Source: Branchinecta lynchi (lineage: Eukaryota; Arthropoda; Branchiopoda; Anostraca; Branchinectidae). Taken from it: 64,000 nt of DNA. The DNA is taken from contig JAKZAP010000104.1 in the NCBI GenBank assembly GCA_023053575.1, positions 117,214 through 181,213 of the forward strand, in the 5' to 3' direction. The notes below the pieces were generated by a model. It was not told where the DNA came from. It did not search any database and saw nothing but the letters and a program-made list of their open reading frames with translations. A program made the translations under genes and the position numbers. Within the stretch, counting starts at the first letter, position 1, and each line of letters begins with the position of its first letter. Shown here in pieces: positions 1 to 11,070 of the stretch.

Positions 1-1951
1 GTTTTCCCACAAGGTTGGTTTTCCCGAAAGGTTTGTTTCCCCACAAGGTTGGTTTTTCCACAAGGTTGGTTTTCCCGCAGGGTTGCTTTCCCCATAAGGT
101 TGGTTTTGCCACAAGGTTTGTTTTCTCACAAGGTTTGTTTTCCCACTAGGTTGTTTTTCCTACATGGTTTGTTTTCCCACAAGGTTTGTTTCCCCACAAG
201 CTTTGTTTTCCCCCAAGGTTGGTTTTCCCGCAAGGTTGGTTTTCCCACAAGGTTTGTTTTCCCACTGTGTTGGTTTTCCCAAAAGGTTCACTTTCCCGCA
301 AGGTTGGTTTTCCCACAAGGTTTGTTTTCCCACTGTGTTGGTTTTCCCAAAAGGTTCGCTTTCCCGCAAGGTTGGTTCTCCCACATGGTTTGTTTTCTCA
401 CAAGGTTTGTTTTCCCACAAGGTTTGTTTTCCCACAAGGTTTGTTTTCCCACAAGGTTTGTATTCCCACAAGGTTGGTTTTCCCGAAAGGTTTGTTTCCC
501 CACAAGGTTGGTTTTCCCACAAGGTTGGTTTTCCCGCAAGGACTGTTTTCCCACAATGTTAGTTTTCCCGCAAGGTTTGTTTCCCCACAAGGTTTGTTTT
601 CTCACAAGGTTTGTTTTCCCACTAGGTTTGTTTCCCCACAAGGTTTGTTTTCTCACAAGGTTTGTTTTCCCACAAGGTTTGTTTTCCCACAAGGTTTGTT
701 TTCCCATAAGGTTTGTTTTCCCACAAGGTTTGTTTTCCCATAAGGTTTGTTTTCCCACAAGGTTGGTTTTCCCGAAAGGTTTGTTTCCCCACAAGGTTTG
801 TTTTCCCACAAGGATTGTTTTCTCACAACTTTTGTTTTCCCACTAGGTTTGTTTTCCCACTGTGCTGTTTTTCCCAAAAGGTTCGCTTTCCCAAAAGGTT
901 GGTTCTCCCACAAGGTTGGTTTTCCCGCAGGGTTGCTTTCCCCATAAGGTTGGTTTTCCCACAAGGTTTGTTTTCTCACAAGGTTGGTTTTCCCGAAAGG
1001 TTTGTTTCCCCACAAGGTTAGTTTTCCCACAAGGTTGGTTTTCCCGCAAGGTTTGTTTCCCCACAAGGTTGGTTTCCCCACAAGGTTGGTTTTCCCGAAA
1101 GGTTTGTTTCCCCACAAGGTTTGTTTTCCCACAAGGATTGTTTTCTCACAAGGTTTGTTTTCCCACAAGGTTTGTTTTCCCACTGTGTTGGTTTTCCCAA
1201 AAGGGTCGCTTTCCCACAAGGTTGGTTTTCCCACAAGGTTGCTTTTCCCGCAGGGTTGCTTTCCCCATAAGGTTGGTTTTCCCACAAGGTTTGTTTTCTT
1301 ACAAGCTTTGTTTTCCACCAAAGTTAGTTTTCCCGCAAGGTTGGTTTTCCCACAAGGTTGGTTTTCCCGCAATGTTTGTTTCCCCACAAGGTTGGTTTTC
1401 CCACAAGGTTGGTTTTCCCGAAAGGTTTGTTTCCCCACAAGGTTTGTTTTCCCACAAGGATTGTTTTCTCACAAGGTTTGTTTTCCCACAAGGTTTGTTT
1501 TCCCACTGTGTTTGTTTTCCCAAAAGGGTCGCTTTCCCAAAAGGTTTGTTTTCCCACAAGGTTTGTTTTCCCACTGTGTTGGTTTTCCCAAAAGGGTCGC
1601 TTGCCCAAAAGGTTGGTTTTCCCACAAGGTTGGTTTTCCCGCAGGGTTGCTTTCCCCATAAGGTTGGTTTTCCCACAAGGTTTGTTTTCCCACAAGCTTT
1701 GTTTTCCCCCAAAGTTGGTTTTCCCGCAAGGTTGGTTTTCCCACAAGGTTTGTTTTCCCACTGTGTTGGTTTTCCCAAAAGTTTCGCTTTCCCGCAAGGT
1801 TGGTTTTCCCACAAGGTTTGTTTCCCCACAAGGTTTGTTTTCCCATAAGGTTTGTTTTCCCACAAGGTTCTTTTTCCCACAAGGATTGTTTTCCCACAAG
1901 GTTTGTTTCCCCACAAGGTTTGTTTTCCCATAAGGTTTGTTTTCCCACAAG
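1..1951 (+). repeat. Higher-order repeat block, copy 1 (partial at window edge)
   Basis: The variant order from base 1 to about 1674 recurs at 2721-4394 (offset 2720 = 160 monomers). The order from 1 to about 1951 recurs at 4851-6801 (offset 4850). Where I compared lines they were identical or nearly so, including the rare variants with GTATTCCC, GACTGTTTTCCC and CACAACTTTTG. The left boundary lies outside the window. Confidence 0.85.
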
Positions 1952-2336
1952 ATTGGTTTTCCCGCAGGGTTGCTTTCCCCATAAGGTTGGTTTTCCCACA
2001 AGGTTTGTTTTCTCACAAGGTTGGTTTTCCCGAAAGGTTTGTTTCCCCACAAGGTTGGTTTTCCCACAAGGTTGGTTTTCCCACAAGGTTTGTTTTCCCA
2101 CAAGGTTAGTTTTCCCGCAAGGTTGGTTTTCCCACAAGGTTGGTTTTCCCGCAAGGTTTGTTTTCCCACAAGGTTAGTTTGCCCCCAAGGTTTGTTTCCC
2201 CACAAGGTTTGTTTTCTCGCAAGGTTTGTTTCCCCACAAGGTTTGTTTTCTCACAAGGTTTGTTTTCCCACAAGGTTTGTTTTCCCCCAAGGTTGGTTTT
2301 CCCGCAAGGTTGGTTTTCCCACAAGGTTTGTTTTCC

Positions 2337-4394
2337 CGCGGGGTTGCTTTCCCCATAAGGTTGGTTTTGCCACAAGGTTTGTTTTCTCACAAGGTTTGTT
2401 TTCCCACTAGGTTGTTTTTCCTACGAGGTTTGTTTTCCCACAAGGTTTGTTTTCCCACAAGCTTTGTTTTCCCCCAAGGTTGGTTTTCCCGCAAGGTTGG
2501 TTTTCCCACAAGGTTTGTTTTCCCACTGTGTTGGTTTTCCCAAAAGGTTCACTTTCCCGCAAGGTTAGTTTTCCCACAAGGTTTGTTTTCCCACTGTGTT
2601 GGTTTTCCCAAAAGGTTCGCTTTCCCGCAAGGTTGGTTCTCCCACATTGTTTGTTTTCTCACAAGGTTTGTTTTCCCAAAAGGTTTGTTTTCCCACAAGG
2701 TTTGTTTTCCCACAAGGTTTGTTTTCCCACAAGGTTGGTTTTCCCGAAAGGTTTGTTTCCCCACAAGGTTGGTTTTTCCACAAGGTTGGTTTTCCCGCAG
2801 GGTTGCTTTCCCCATAAGGTTGGTTTTGCCACAAGGTTTGTTTTCTCACAAGGTTTGTTTTCCCACTAGGTTGTTTTTCCTACGAGGTTTGTTTTCCCAC
2901 AAGGTTTGTTTCCCCACAAGCTTTGTTTTCCCCCAAGGTTGGTTTTCCCGCAAGGTTGGTTTTCCCACAAGGTTTGTTTTCCCACTGTGTTGGTTTTCCC
3001 AAAAGGTTCACTTTCCCGCAAGGTTGGTTTTCCCACAAGGTTTGTTTTCCCACTGTGTTGGTTTTCCCAAAAGGTTCGCTTTCCCGCAAGGTTGGTTCTC
3101 CCACATGGTTTGTTTTCTCACAAGGTTTGTTTTCCCACAAGGTTTGTTTTCCCACAAGGTTTGTTTTCCCACAAGGTTTGTATTCCCACAAGGTTGGTTT
3201 TCCCGAAAGGTTTGTTTCCCCACAAGGTTGGTTTTCCCACAAGGTTGGTTTTCCCGCAAGGACTGTTTTCCCACAATGTTAGTTTTCCCGCAAGGTTTGT
3301 TTCCCCACAAGGTTTGTTTTCTCACAAGGTTTGTTTTCCCACTAGGTTTGTTTCCCCACAAGGTTTGTTTTCTCACAAGGTTTGTTTTCCCACAAGGTTT
3401 GTTTTCCCACAAGGTTTGTTTTCCCATAAGGTTTGTTTTCCCACAAGGTTTGTTTTCCCATAAGGTTTGTTTTCCCACAAGGTTGGTTTTCCCGAAAGGT
3501 TTGTTTCCCCACAAGGTTTGTTTTCCCACAAGGATTGTTTTCTCACAACTTTTGTTTTCCCACTAGGTTTGTTTTCCCACTGTGCTGTTTTTCCCAAAAG
3601 GTTCGCTTTCCCAAAAGGTTGGTTCTCCCACAAGGTTGGTTTTCCCGCAGGGTTGCTTTCCCCATAAGGTTGGTTTTCCCACAAGGTTTGTTTTCTCACA
3701 AGGTTGGTTTTCCCGAAAGGTTTGTTTCCCCACAAGGTTAGTTTTCCCACAAGGTTGGTTTTCCCGCAAGGTTTGTTTCCCCACAAGGTTGGTTTCCCCA
3801 CAAGGTTGGTTTTCCCGAAAGGTTTGTTTCCCCACAAGGTTTGTTTTCCCACAAGGATTGTTTTCTCACAAGGTTTGTTTTCCCACAAGGTTTGTTTTCC
3901 CACTGTGTTGGTTTTCCCAAAAGGGTCGCTTTCCCACAAGGTTGGTTTTCCCACAAGGTTGCTTTTCCCGCAGGGTTGCTTTCCCCATAAGGTTGGTTTT
4001 CCCACAAGGTTTGTTTTCTTACAAGCTTTGTTTTCCACCAAAGTTAGTTTTCCCGCAAGGTTGGTTTTCCCACAAGGTTGGTTTTCCCGCAATGTTTGTT
4101 TCCCCACAAGGTTGGTTTTCCCACAAGGTTGGTTTTCCCGAAAGGTTTGTTTCCCCACAAGGTTTGTTTTCCCACAAGGATTGTTTTCTCACAAGGTTTG
4201 TTTTCCCACAAGGTTTGTTTTCCCACTGTGTTTGTTTTCCCAAAAGGGTCGCTTTCCCAAAAGGTTTGTTTTCCCACAAGGTTTGTTTTCCCACTGTGTT
4301 GGTTTTCCCAAAAGGGTCGCTTGCCCAAAAGGTTGGTTTTCCCACAAGGTTGGTTTTCCCGCAGGGTTGCTTTCCCCATAAGGTTGGTTTTCCC
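2337..4394 (+). repeat. Higher-order repeat block, copy 2
   Basis: Matches 4467-6524 at offset 2130, and from 2721 also matches 1-1674. The copy ends abruptly at about 4394, where the shared sequence passes into a rearranged piece containing TCCCCACAAG. The offset of 2130 is not a multiple of 17 (125 monomers plus 5 bp), so the duplication joint is out of monomer register. Confidence 0.85.
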
Positions 4395-4466
4395 CACAAG
4401 GTTTGTTTTCTCACAAGGTTTGTTTTCCCACTAGGTTGTTTTTCCTCCCCACAAGGTTGGTTTTCC
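4395..4466 (+). other. Out-of-register duplication joint inside the satellite
   Basis: Between the second and third copies the 17-bp register is broken. A monomer gains an extra C (TTTTCCCCACAAGG near 4390), and near 4440-4455 TTTTTCCTCCCCACAAGG joins a truncated monomer to the next one. It looks like an end-joined or slipped duplication boundary. Confidence 0.7.
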
Positions 4467-6801
4467 CGCAGGGTTGCTTTCCCCATAAGGTTGGTTTTCC
4501 CACAAGGTTTGTTTTCTCACAAGGTTTGTTTTCCCACTAGGTTGTTTTTCCTACGAGGTTTGTTTTCCCACAAGGTTTGTTTTCCCACAAGCTTTGTTTT
4601 CCCCCAAGGTTGGTTTTCCCGCAAGGTTGGTTTTCCCACAAGGTTTGTTTTCCCACTGTGTTGGTTTTCCCAAAAGGTTCACTTTCCCGCAAGGTTAGTT
4701 TTCCCACAAGGTTTGTTTTCCCACTGTGTTGGTTTTCCCAAAAGGTTCGCTTTCCCGCAAGGTTGGTTCTCCCACATTGTTTGTTTTCTCACAAGGTTTG
4801 TTTTCCCAAAAGGTTTGTTTTCCCACAAGGTTTGTTTTCCCACAAGGTTTGTTTTCCCACAAGGTTGGTTTTCCCGAAAGGTTTGTTTCCCCACAAGGTT
4901 GGTTTTTCCACAAGGTTGGTTTTCCCGCAGGGTTGCTTTCCCCATAAGGTTGGTTTTGCCACAAGGTTTGTTTTCTCACAAGGTTTGTTTTCCCACTAGG
5001 TTGTTTTTCCTACGAGGTTTGTTTTCCCACAAGGTTTGTTTCCCCACAAGCTTTGTTTTCCCCCAAGGTTGGTTTTCCCGCAAGGTTGGTTTTCCCACAA
5101 GGTTTGTTTTCCCACTGTGTTGGTTTTCCCAAAAGGTTCACTTTCCCGCAAGGTTGGTTTTCCCACAAGGTTTGTTTTCCCACTGTGTTGGTTTTCCCAA
5201 AAGGTTCGCTTTCCCGCAAGGTTGGTTCTCCCACATGGTTTGTTTTCTCACAAGGTTTGTTTTCCCACAAGGTTTGTTTTCCCACAAGGTTTGTTTTCCC
5301 ACAAGGTTTGTATTCCCACAAGGTTGGTTTTCCCGAAAGGTTTGTTTCCCCACAAGGTTGGTTTTCCCACAAGGTTGGTTTTCCCGCAAGGACTGTTTTC
5401 CCACAATGTTAGTTTTCCCGCAAGGTTTGTTTCCCCACAAGGTTTGTTTTCTCACAAGGTTTGTTTTCCCACTAGGTTTGTTTCCCCACAAGGTTTGTTT
5501 TCTCACAAGGTTTGTTTTCCCACAAGGTTTGTTTTCCCACAAGGTTTGTTTTCCCATAAGGTTTGTTTTCCCACAAGGTTTGTTTTCCCATAAGGTTTGT
5601 TTTCCCACAAGGTTGGTTTTCCCGAAAGGTTTGTTTCCCCACAAGGTTTGTTTTCCCACAAGGATTGTTTTCTCACAACTTTTGTTTTCCCACTAGGTTT
5701 GTTTTCCCACTGTGCTGTTTTTCCCAAAAGGTTCGCTTTCCCAAAAGGTTGGTTCTCCCACAAGGTTGGTTTTCCCGCAGGGTTGCTTTCCCCATAAGGT
5801 TGGTTTTCCCACAAGGTTTGTTTTCTCACAAGGTTGGTTTTCCCGAAAGGTTTGTTTCCCCACAAGGTTAGTTTTCCCACAAGGTTGGTTTTCCCGCAAG
5901 GTTTGTTTCCCCACAAGGTTGGTTTCCCCACAAGGTTGGTTTTCCCGAAAGGTTTGTTTCCCCACAAGGTTTGTTTTCCCACAAGGATTGTTTTCTCACA
6001 AGGTTTGTTTTCCCACAAGGTTTGTTTTCCCACTGTGTTGGTTTTCCCAAAAGGGTCGCTTTCCCACAAGGTTGGTTTTCCCACAAGGTTGCTTTTCCCG
6101 CAGGGTTGCTTTCCCCATAAGGTTGGTTTTCCCACAAGGTTTGTTTTCTTACAAGCTTTGTTTTCCACCAAAGTTAGTTTTCCCGCAAGGTTGGTTTTCC
6201 CACAAGGTTGGTTTTCCCGCAATGTTTGTTTCCCCACAAGGTTGGTTTTCCCACAAGGTTGGTTTTCCCGAAAGGTTTGTTTCCCCACAAGGTTTGTTTT
6301 CCCACAAGGATTGTTTTCTCACAAGGTTTGTTTTCCCACAAGGTTTGTTTTCCCACTGTGTTTGTTTTCCCAAAAGGGTCGCTTTCCCAAAAGGTTTGTT
6401 TTCCCACAAGGTTTGTTTTCCCACTGTGTTGGTTTTCCCAAAAGGGTCGCTTGCCCAAAAGGTTGGTTTTCCCACAAGGTTGGTTTTCCCGCAGGGTTGC
6501 TTTCCCCATAAGGTTGGTTTTCCCACAAGGTTTGTTTTCCCACAAGCTTTGTTTTCCCCCAAAGTTGGTTTTCCCGCAAGGTTGGTTTTCCCACAAGGTT
6601 TGTTTTCCCACTGTGTTGGTTTTCCCAAAAGTTTCGCTTTCCCGCAAGGTTGGTTTTCCCACAAGGTTTGTTTCCCCACAAGGTTTGTTTTCCCATAAGG
6701 TTTGTTTTCCCACAAGGTTCTTTTTCCCACAAGGATTGTTTTCCCACAAGGTTTGTTTCCCCACAAGGTTTGTTTTCCCATAAGGTTTGTTTTCCCACAA
6801 G
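4467..6801 (+). repeat. Higher-order repeat block, copy 3
   Basis: Repeats copy 2 over 4467-6524 and copy 1 over 4851-6801. It diverges from copy 1 at about 6801, where copy 1 has AAGATTGGTTTTCCCGCAG and this copy has AAGGTTCGTTTTCCCACAA. It is the longest preserved version of the block. Confidence 0.85.
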
Positions 6802-7739
6802 GTTCGTTTTCCCACAAGGTTTGTTTTCCCACAAGGTTTGTTTTCCCACAAGGTTGGTTTTCCCGAAAGGTTTGTTTCCCCACAAGGTTTGTTTTCCCAC
6901 TAGGTTTGTTTTACCATAAGGTTGGTTTTCCCACAAGGTTTGTTTTCTCACAAGGTTTGTTTTCCCACAAGGTTTGTTTCCCCAAAAGGTTTGTTTTCTC
7001 ACAAGGTTTGTTTTCCCACAAGGTTTGTTTTCCCACAAGGTTTGTTTTCCCACAAGGTTTGTTTTCCCAAAAGGTTTGTTTCCCCACAAGGTTGGTTTTC
7101 CCACAAGGTTGGTTTTCCCGCAAGGTTTGTTTTCCCACAAGGTTAGTTTTCCCGCAAGGTTTGTTCCCCCACAAGGTTTTTTTTCTCACAAGGTTTGTTT
7201 TCCCACTAGGTTTGTTTCCCCACAAGGTTTGTTTTCTCACAAGGTTTGTTTTCCCACAAGGTTTGTTTTCCCACAAGGTTTGTTTTCCCATAAGGTTTGT
7301 TTTCCCACAAGGTTTGTTTTACCATAAGGTTTGTTTTCCCACAAGGTTGGTTTTCCCGAAAGGTTTGTTTCCCCACAAGGTTTGTTTTCCCACAAGGATT
7401 GTTTTCTCACAACTTTTGTTTTCCCACTAGGTTTGTTTTCCCACTGTGTTGTTTTTCCCAAAAGGTTCGCTTTCCCAAAAGGTTGGTTTTCCCACAAGGT
7501 TGGTTTTCCCGCAGGGCTGCTTTCCCCATAAGGTTGGTTTTCCCACAAGGTTTCTTTTCTCACAAGGTTGGTTTTCCCGAAAGGTTTGTTTCCCCACAAG
7601 GTTGATTTTCCCACTGGGTTGGTTTTCCCGCAAGGTTTGTTTTCCAACTAGGTTAGTTTTCTCACAAGGTTTGTTTTCCCACAAGCTTTGTTTTCCCACA
7701 AGGTTGGTTTTCCCGCAAGGTTGGTTTTCCCACAAGGTT

Positions 7740-8480
7740 TGTTTCCCCACAAGGTTTGTTTTCTCACAAGGTTTGTTTTCCCACAAGATTTGTTTTCACA
7801 CAAGGTTTGTTTTCCCACAAGGTTTGTTTTCCCACAAGGTTGGTTTTCCCGAAAGGTTTGTTTCCCAACAAGGTTGGTTTTCCCACAAGGTTGGCTTTCC
7901 CACAAGGTTTGTTTTCCCACAAGGTTAGTTTTCCCGCAAGGTTTGTTTCCCCACAAGGTTTGTTTTCTCACAAGGTTTGTTTTCCCACCAGGTTTGTTGT
8001 TTCCCCACAAGGTTTGTTTTCTCACAAGGTTTGTTTTCCCACAAGGTTTGTTTTCCCACAAGGTTTGTTTTCCCATAAGGTTTGTTTTCCCACAAGGTTG
8101 GTTTTCCCGAAAGGTTTGTTTCCCCACAAGGTTGGTTTTCCCACAAGGTTGGTTTTCCCGCAAGGTTTGTTTTCCCACAAGGTTAGTTTTCCCGTAAGGT
8201 TTGTTTCCCCACAAGGTTTGTTTTCCCACAAGGATTGTTTTCTCACAAGGTTTGTTTTCCCACTAGGTTTGTTTTCCCACTGTGTTGGTTTTCCCAAAAG
8301 GTTCGCTTTCCCACAAGGTTGGTTTTCCCACAAGGTTGGTTTTCCCGCAGGGTTGCTTTCCCCATAAAGTTGGTTTTCCCACAAGGTTTGTTTTCTCACA
8401 AGGTTTGTTTTCCCACTAGGTTGTTTTTCCCACGAGGTTGGTTTTCCCACAAGGTTTGTTTTCCCACAAGCTTTCTTTTC
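7740..8480 (+). repeat. Satellite sub-block with 20-bp marker monomer, first T copy
   Basis: Contains a marker pair: a monomer ending CCCACCA followed by a 20-bp monomer GGTTTGTTGTTTCCCCACAA at 7991-8010. The same variant order recurs at about 9086-9810 (marker offset 1346, later positions 1329, so one monomer differs). The marker also occurs inverted in the A-oriented array. Confidence 0.75.
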
Positions 8481-9109
8481 TCCCAAGGTTGGTTTTCCCG
8501 CAAGGTTCGTTTCCCCACAAGGTTTGTTTTCCCACAAGGATTGTTTTCTCACAAGGTTTGTTTTCCCACTAGGTTTGTTTTCCCACTGTGTTGGTTTTCC
8601 CAAAAGGTTCGCTTTCCCACAAGGTTGGTTTTCCCACAAGGTTGGTTTTCCCGCAGGGTTGCTTTCCCCATAAGGTTGGTTTTCCCACAAGGTTTGTTTT
8701 CCCACAAGGTTAGTTTGCCCGCAAGGTTTGTTTCCCCACAAGGTTTGTTTTCTCACAAGGTTTGTTTCCCCAAAAGGTTTGTTTTCTCACAAGGTTTGTT
8801 TTCCCACAAGGTTTGTTTTCCCCCAAGGTTGGTTTTCCCGCAAGGTTGGTTTTCCCACAAGGTTTGTTTTCCCACTGTGTTGGTTTTCCCAAAAGGTTCG
8901 CTTTCCCACAAGGTTGGTTTTCCCACAAGGTTGGTTTTCCCGCAGGGTTGCTTTCCCCATAAGGTTGGTTTTCCCACAAGGTTTGTTTTCTCACAAGGTT
9001 TGTTTTCCCACTAGGTTGTTTTTCCTACGAGGTTGGTTTTCCCACAAGGTTTGTTTTCCCACAGGCTTTGTTTTCCCCCAAGCTTGGTTTTCCCGCAAGG
9101 TTGGTTTTC

Positions 9110-9736
9110 CCACAAGGTTTCTTTTCCCACAAGGTTTGTTTTCACACAAGGTTTGTTTTCCCAAAAGGTTTGTTTTCCCACAAGGTTGGTTTTCCCGAAA
9201 GGTTTGTTTCCCCACAAGGTTGGTTTTCCCACAAGGTTGGCTTTCCCACAAGGTTTGTTTTCCCACAAGGTTAGTTTTCCCGCAAGGTTTGTTTCCCCAC
9301 AAGGTTTGTTTTCTCACAAGGTTTGTTTTCCCACCAGGTTTGTTGTTTCCCCACAAGGTTTGTTTTCTCACAAGGTTTGTTTTCCCACAAGGTTTGTTTT
9401 CCCACAAGGTTTGTTTTCCCATAAGGTATGTTTTCCCACAAGGTTGGTTTTCCCGAAAGGTTTGTTTCCCCACAAGGTTGGTTTTCCCGCAAGGTTTGTT
9501 TTCCCACAAGGTTAGTTTTCCCGCAAGGTTTGTTTCCCCACAAGGTTTGTTTTCCCACAAGGATTGTTTTCTCACAAGGTTTGTTTTCCTACTAGGTTTA
9601 TTTTCCCACTGTGTTGGTTTTCCCAAAAGGTTCGCTTTCCCACAAGGTTGGTTTTCCCACAAGGTTGGTTTTCCCGCAGGGTTGCTTTCCCCATAAGGTT
9701 GGTTTTCCCACAAGGTTTGTTTTCTCACAAGGTTTG
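9110..9736 (+). repeat. Inverted repeat, left arm (partner 10450-11070)
   Basis: Read as reverse complement from 9736 down to 9110, the monomer order matches 10450-11070 read forward. Shared rare variants include the monomer with a TTTATTTTCCCAC stretch, the 20-bp marker (9337-9356), a GGCTTTCCC variant, TTTTCACACAAGG and TTTCTTTTCCC. The left arm differs from the right by a few point changes and about one monomer. Confidence 0.8.
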
Positions 9737-10168
9737 TTTTCCCACTAGGTTGTTTTTCCCACGAGGTTGGTTTTCCCACAAGGTTTGTTTTCCCACAAGC
9801 TTTCTTTTCTCCCAAGGTTGATTTTCCCGCAAGGGTCATTTTCCCACAAGGTTTATTTTCCCACTGTGTTGGTTTTCCCAAAAGGTTCGCTTTCCCGCAA
9901 GGTTGGTTTTCCCACAAGGTTTGTTTCCCCACAAGGTTTGTTTTCCCACAAGGTTAGTTTGCCCGCAAGGTTTGTTTCCCCACAAGGTTTGTTTTCTCAC
10001 AAGGTTTGTTTCCCCACAAGGTTTGTTTTCTCACAAGGTTTGTTTTCCCACAAGGTTTGTTTTCCCCCAAGGTTGGTTTTCCCGCAAGGTTGGTTTTCCC
10101 GCAAGGTTTGTTTTCCCACTGTGTTGGTTTTCCCAAAAGGTTCGCTTTCCCACAAGGTTGGTTTTCCC

Positions 10169-10428
10169 AGCTTGGGCTTCAGCTTGGGCTTCTACTTTTT
10201 CAAAACATATTAATCGGATTCAAGTCCTACAAAACAAATCAATTAGAGCAATTTATGGTCTTACATTTTCTTCATCAGTTTCTCATATTCTGCCTAGTCT
10301 TTTTATTTTAAATGTCCGTCAGATTAGAGACTGGAATATTGCAACACTTGTTTACCGTCATCTTCTAGAAGATTCACTACCTGCTGATTTTAAAAATCTT
10401 TTTTGCCTGAACAGTCCTGAAACAACCC
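10169..10428 (+). pseudogene. Non-LTR reverse transcriptase ORF, C-terminal fragment
   Basis: A non-satellite island encoding on the + strand about 86 residues with the character of the region after the RT fingers and palm in LINE ORF2 proteins. It holds a tryptophan near the start, then INRIQVLQNKSIRAIYG, then a helical stretch with DWNIATLVYRHLLEDSLP and DFKNLF. This resembles the 'LQ.KAIR.I ... Y..... N..LP..F...F' pattern near the C-termini of CR1/L2-type LINE proteins. No endonuclease, RT core, stop, 3' UTR or tail is present, so it is an internal fragment. A 12-bp unit AGCTTGGGCTTC is tandemly duplicated at its left edge (10169-10180, 10181-10192). The frame is open through into satellite on both sides, which is fortuitous. 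It appears to be a different family from the element at 33-35 kb. Confidence 0.75.
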
Positions 10429-10449
10429 ATAAGGTTGGTTTTCCCACAA
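10429..10449 (+). repeat. T-oriented satellite stub before inversion point
   Basis: CCCATAAGG followed by TTGGTTTTCCCACAA, about 1.3 monomers still in the T orientation. The RT fragment therefore lies wholly inside T-oriented satellite. The orientation flip is a separate event 21 bp to its right. Confidence 0.85.
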
Positions 10450-10455
10450 CAAACC
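10445..10455. other. Satellite orientation switch T to A
   Basis: The + strand passes from TTTTCCCACAA directly to CAAACCTTGTGAG with no linker. The last T-oriented base is about 10449 and the first A-oriented base about 10450. Everything from here to 33036 is in the opposite orientation to 1-10449. Confidence 0.9.
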
Positions 10456-11070
10456 TTGTGAGAAAACAAACCTTGTGGGAAAACCAACCTTATGAGGAAA
10501 GCAATCCTGCGGGAAAACCAACCTTGTGGGAAAACCAACCTTGTGGGAAAACGAACCTTTTGGGAAAACCAACACAGTGGGAAAATAAACCTAGTGGGAA
10601 AACAAACCTTGTGAGAAAACAATCCTTGTGGGAAAACAAACCTTGTGGGGAAACAAACCTTGCGGGAAAACTAACCTTGTGGGAAAACAAACCTTGCGGG
10701 AAAACCAACCTTGTGGGAAAACCAACCTTGTGTGGAAACAAACCTTTCGGGAAAACCAACCTTGTGGGAAAACAAACCTTATGGGAAAACAAACCTTGTG
10801 GGAAAACAAACCTTGTGAGAAAACAAACCTTCTGGGGAAACAACAAACCTGGTGGGAAAACAAACCTTGTGAGAAAACAAACCTTGTGGGGAAACAAACC
10901 TTGCGGGAAAACTAACCTTGTGGGAAAACAAACCTTGTGGGAAAGCCAACCTTGTGGGAAAACCAACCTTGTGGGGAAACAAACCTTTCGGGAAAACCAA
11001 CCTTGTGGGAAAACAAACCTTGTGGGAAAACAAACCTTGTGTGAAAAAAAACCTTGTGGGAAAAGAAACC
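10450..11070 (-). repeat. Inverted repeat, right arm (partner 9110-9736)
   Basis: The first 620 bp after the orientation switch reproduce, in inverse orientation, the variant order of 9736 down to 9110. This includes the 20-bp marker TTCTGGGGAAACAACAAACC at 10830-10849 and the GTGTGAAAA and GGGAAAAGAAACC variants. The spacer between the arms is about 0.71 kb and holds the RT fragment. A further copy in the same orientation lies near 29475-30090. Confidence 0.8.

Larger units (their letters stand above)
1..10168 (+). repeat. 17-bp satellite array, T orientation (left arm)
   Basis: About 600 head-to-tail 17-bp monomers with consensus GGTTTGTTTTCCCACAA on the + strand. The variants are discrete rather than random: GGTTGGTTTTCCCACAA, GGTTTGTTTCCCCACAA, GGTTGGTTTTCCCGCAA, GGTTGGTTTTCCCGAAA, GGTTCGCTTTCCCGCAA, GGTTGCTTTCCCCATAA and GGTTTGTTTTCTCACAA. 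A recurrent trio ends ...CACTG, then starts TGTTGG..., then GGTTCGCTTT. The array is cut by the window start and interrupted at 10169 by a reverse-transcriptase fragment. Stops appear only where a monomer carries CATAAGG or ACTAGG, so frames stay open for up to 704 codons. I see no codon bias, domain or boundary that would make it coding. Confidence 0.97.

Noticed and set aside
3582..5696. 704-codon open frame on the + strand, and similar long frames elsewhere (for example 19990-21915 on minus, 20030-21754 on plus)
   Set aside because: The translation is a 17-residue repeat produced by any frame of the 17-bp monomer. Overlapping frames on both strands are equally open, and the ends are set by chance TAA, TAG or TGA variants. 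No domain, codon bias or flanking gene structure.
1..10168. Intrinsic DNA curvature from phased T-tracts
   Set aside because: Tracts recur every 17 bp, about 1.6 helical turns, so they are not in phase with the helix and bends should largely cancel.
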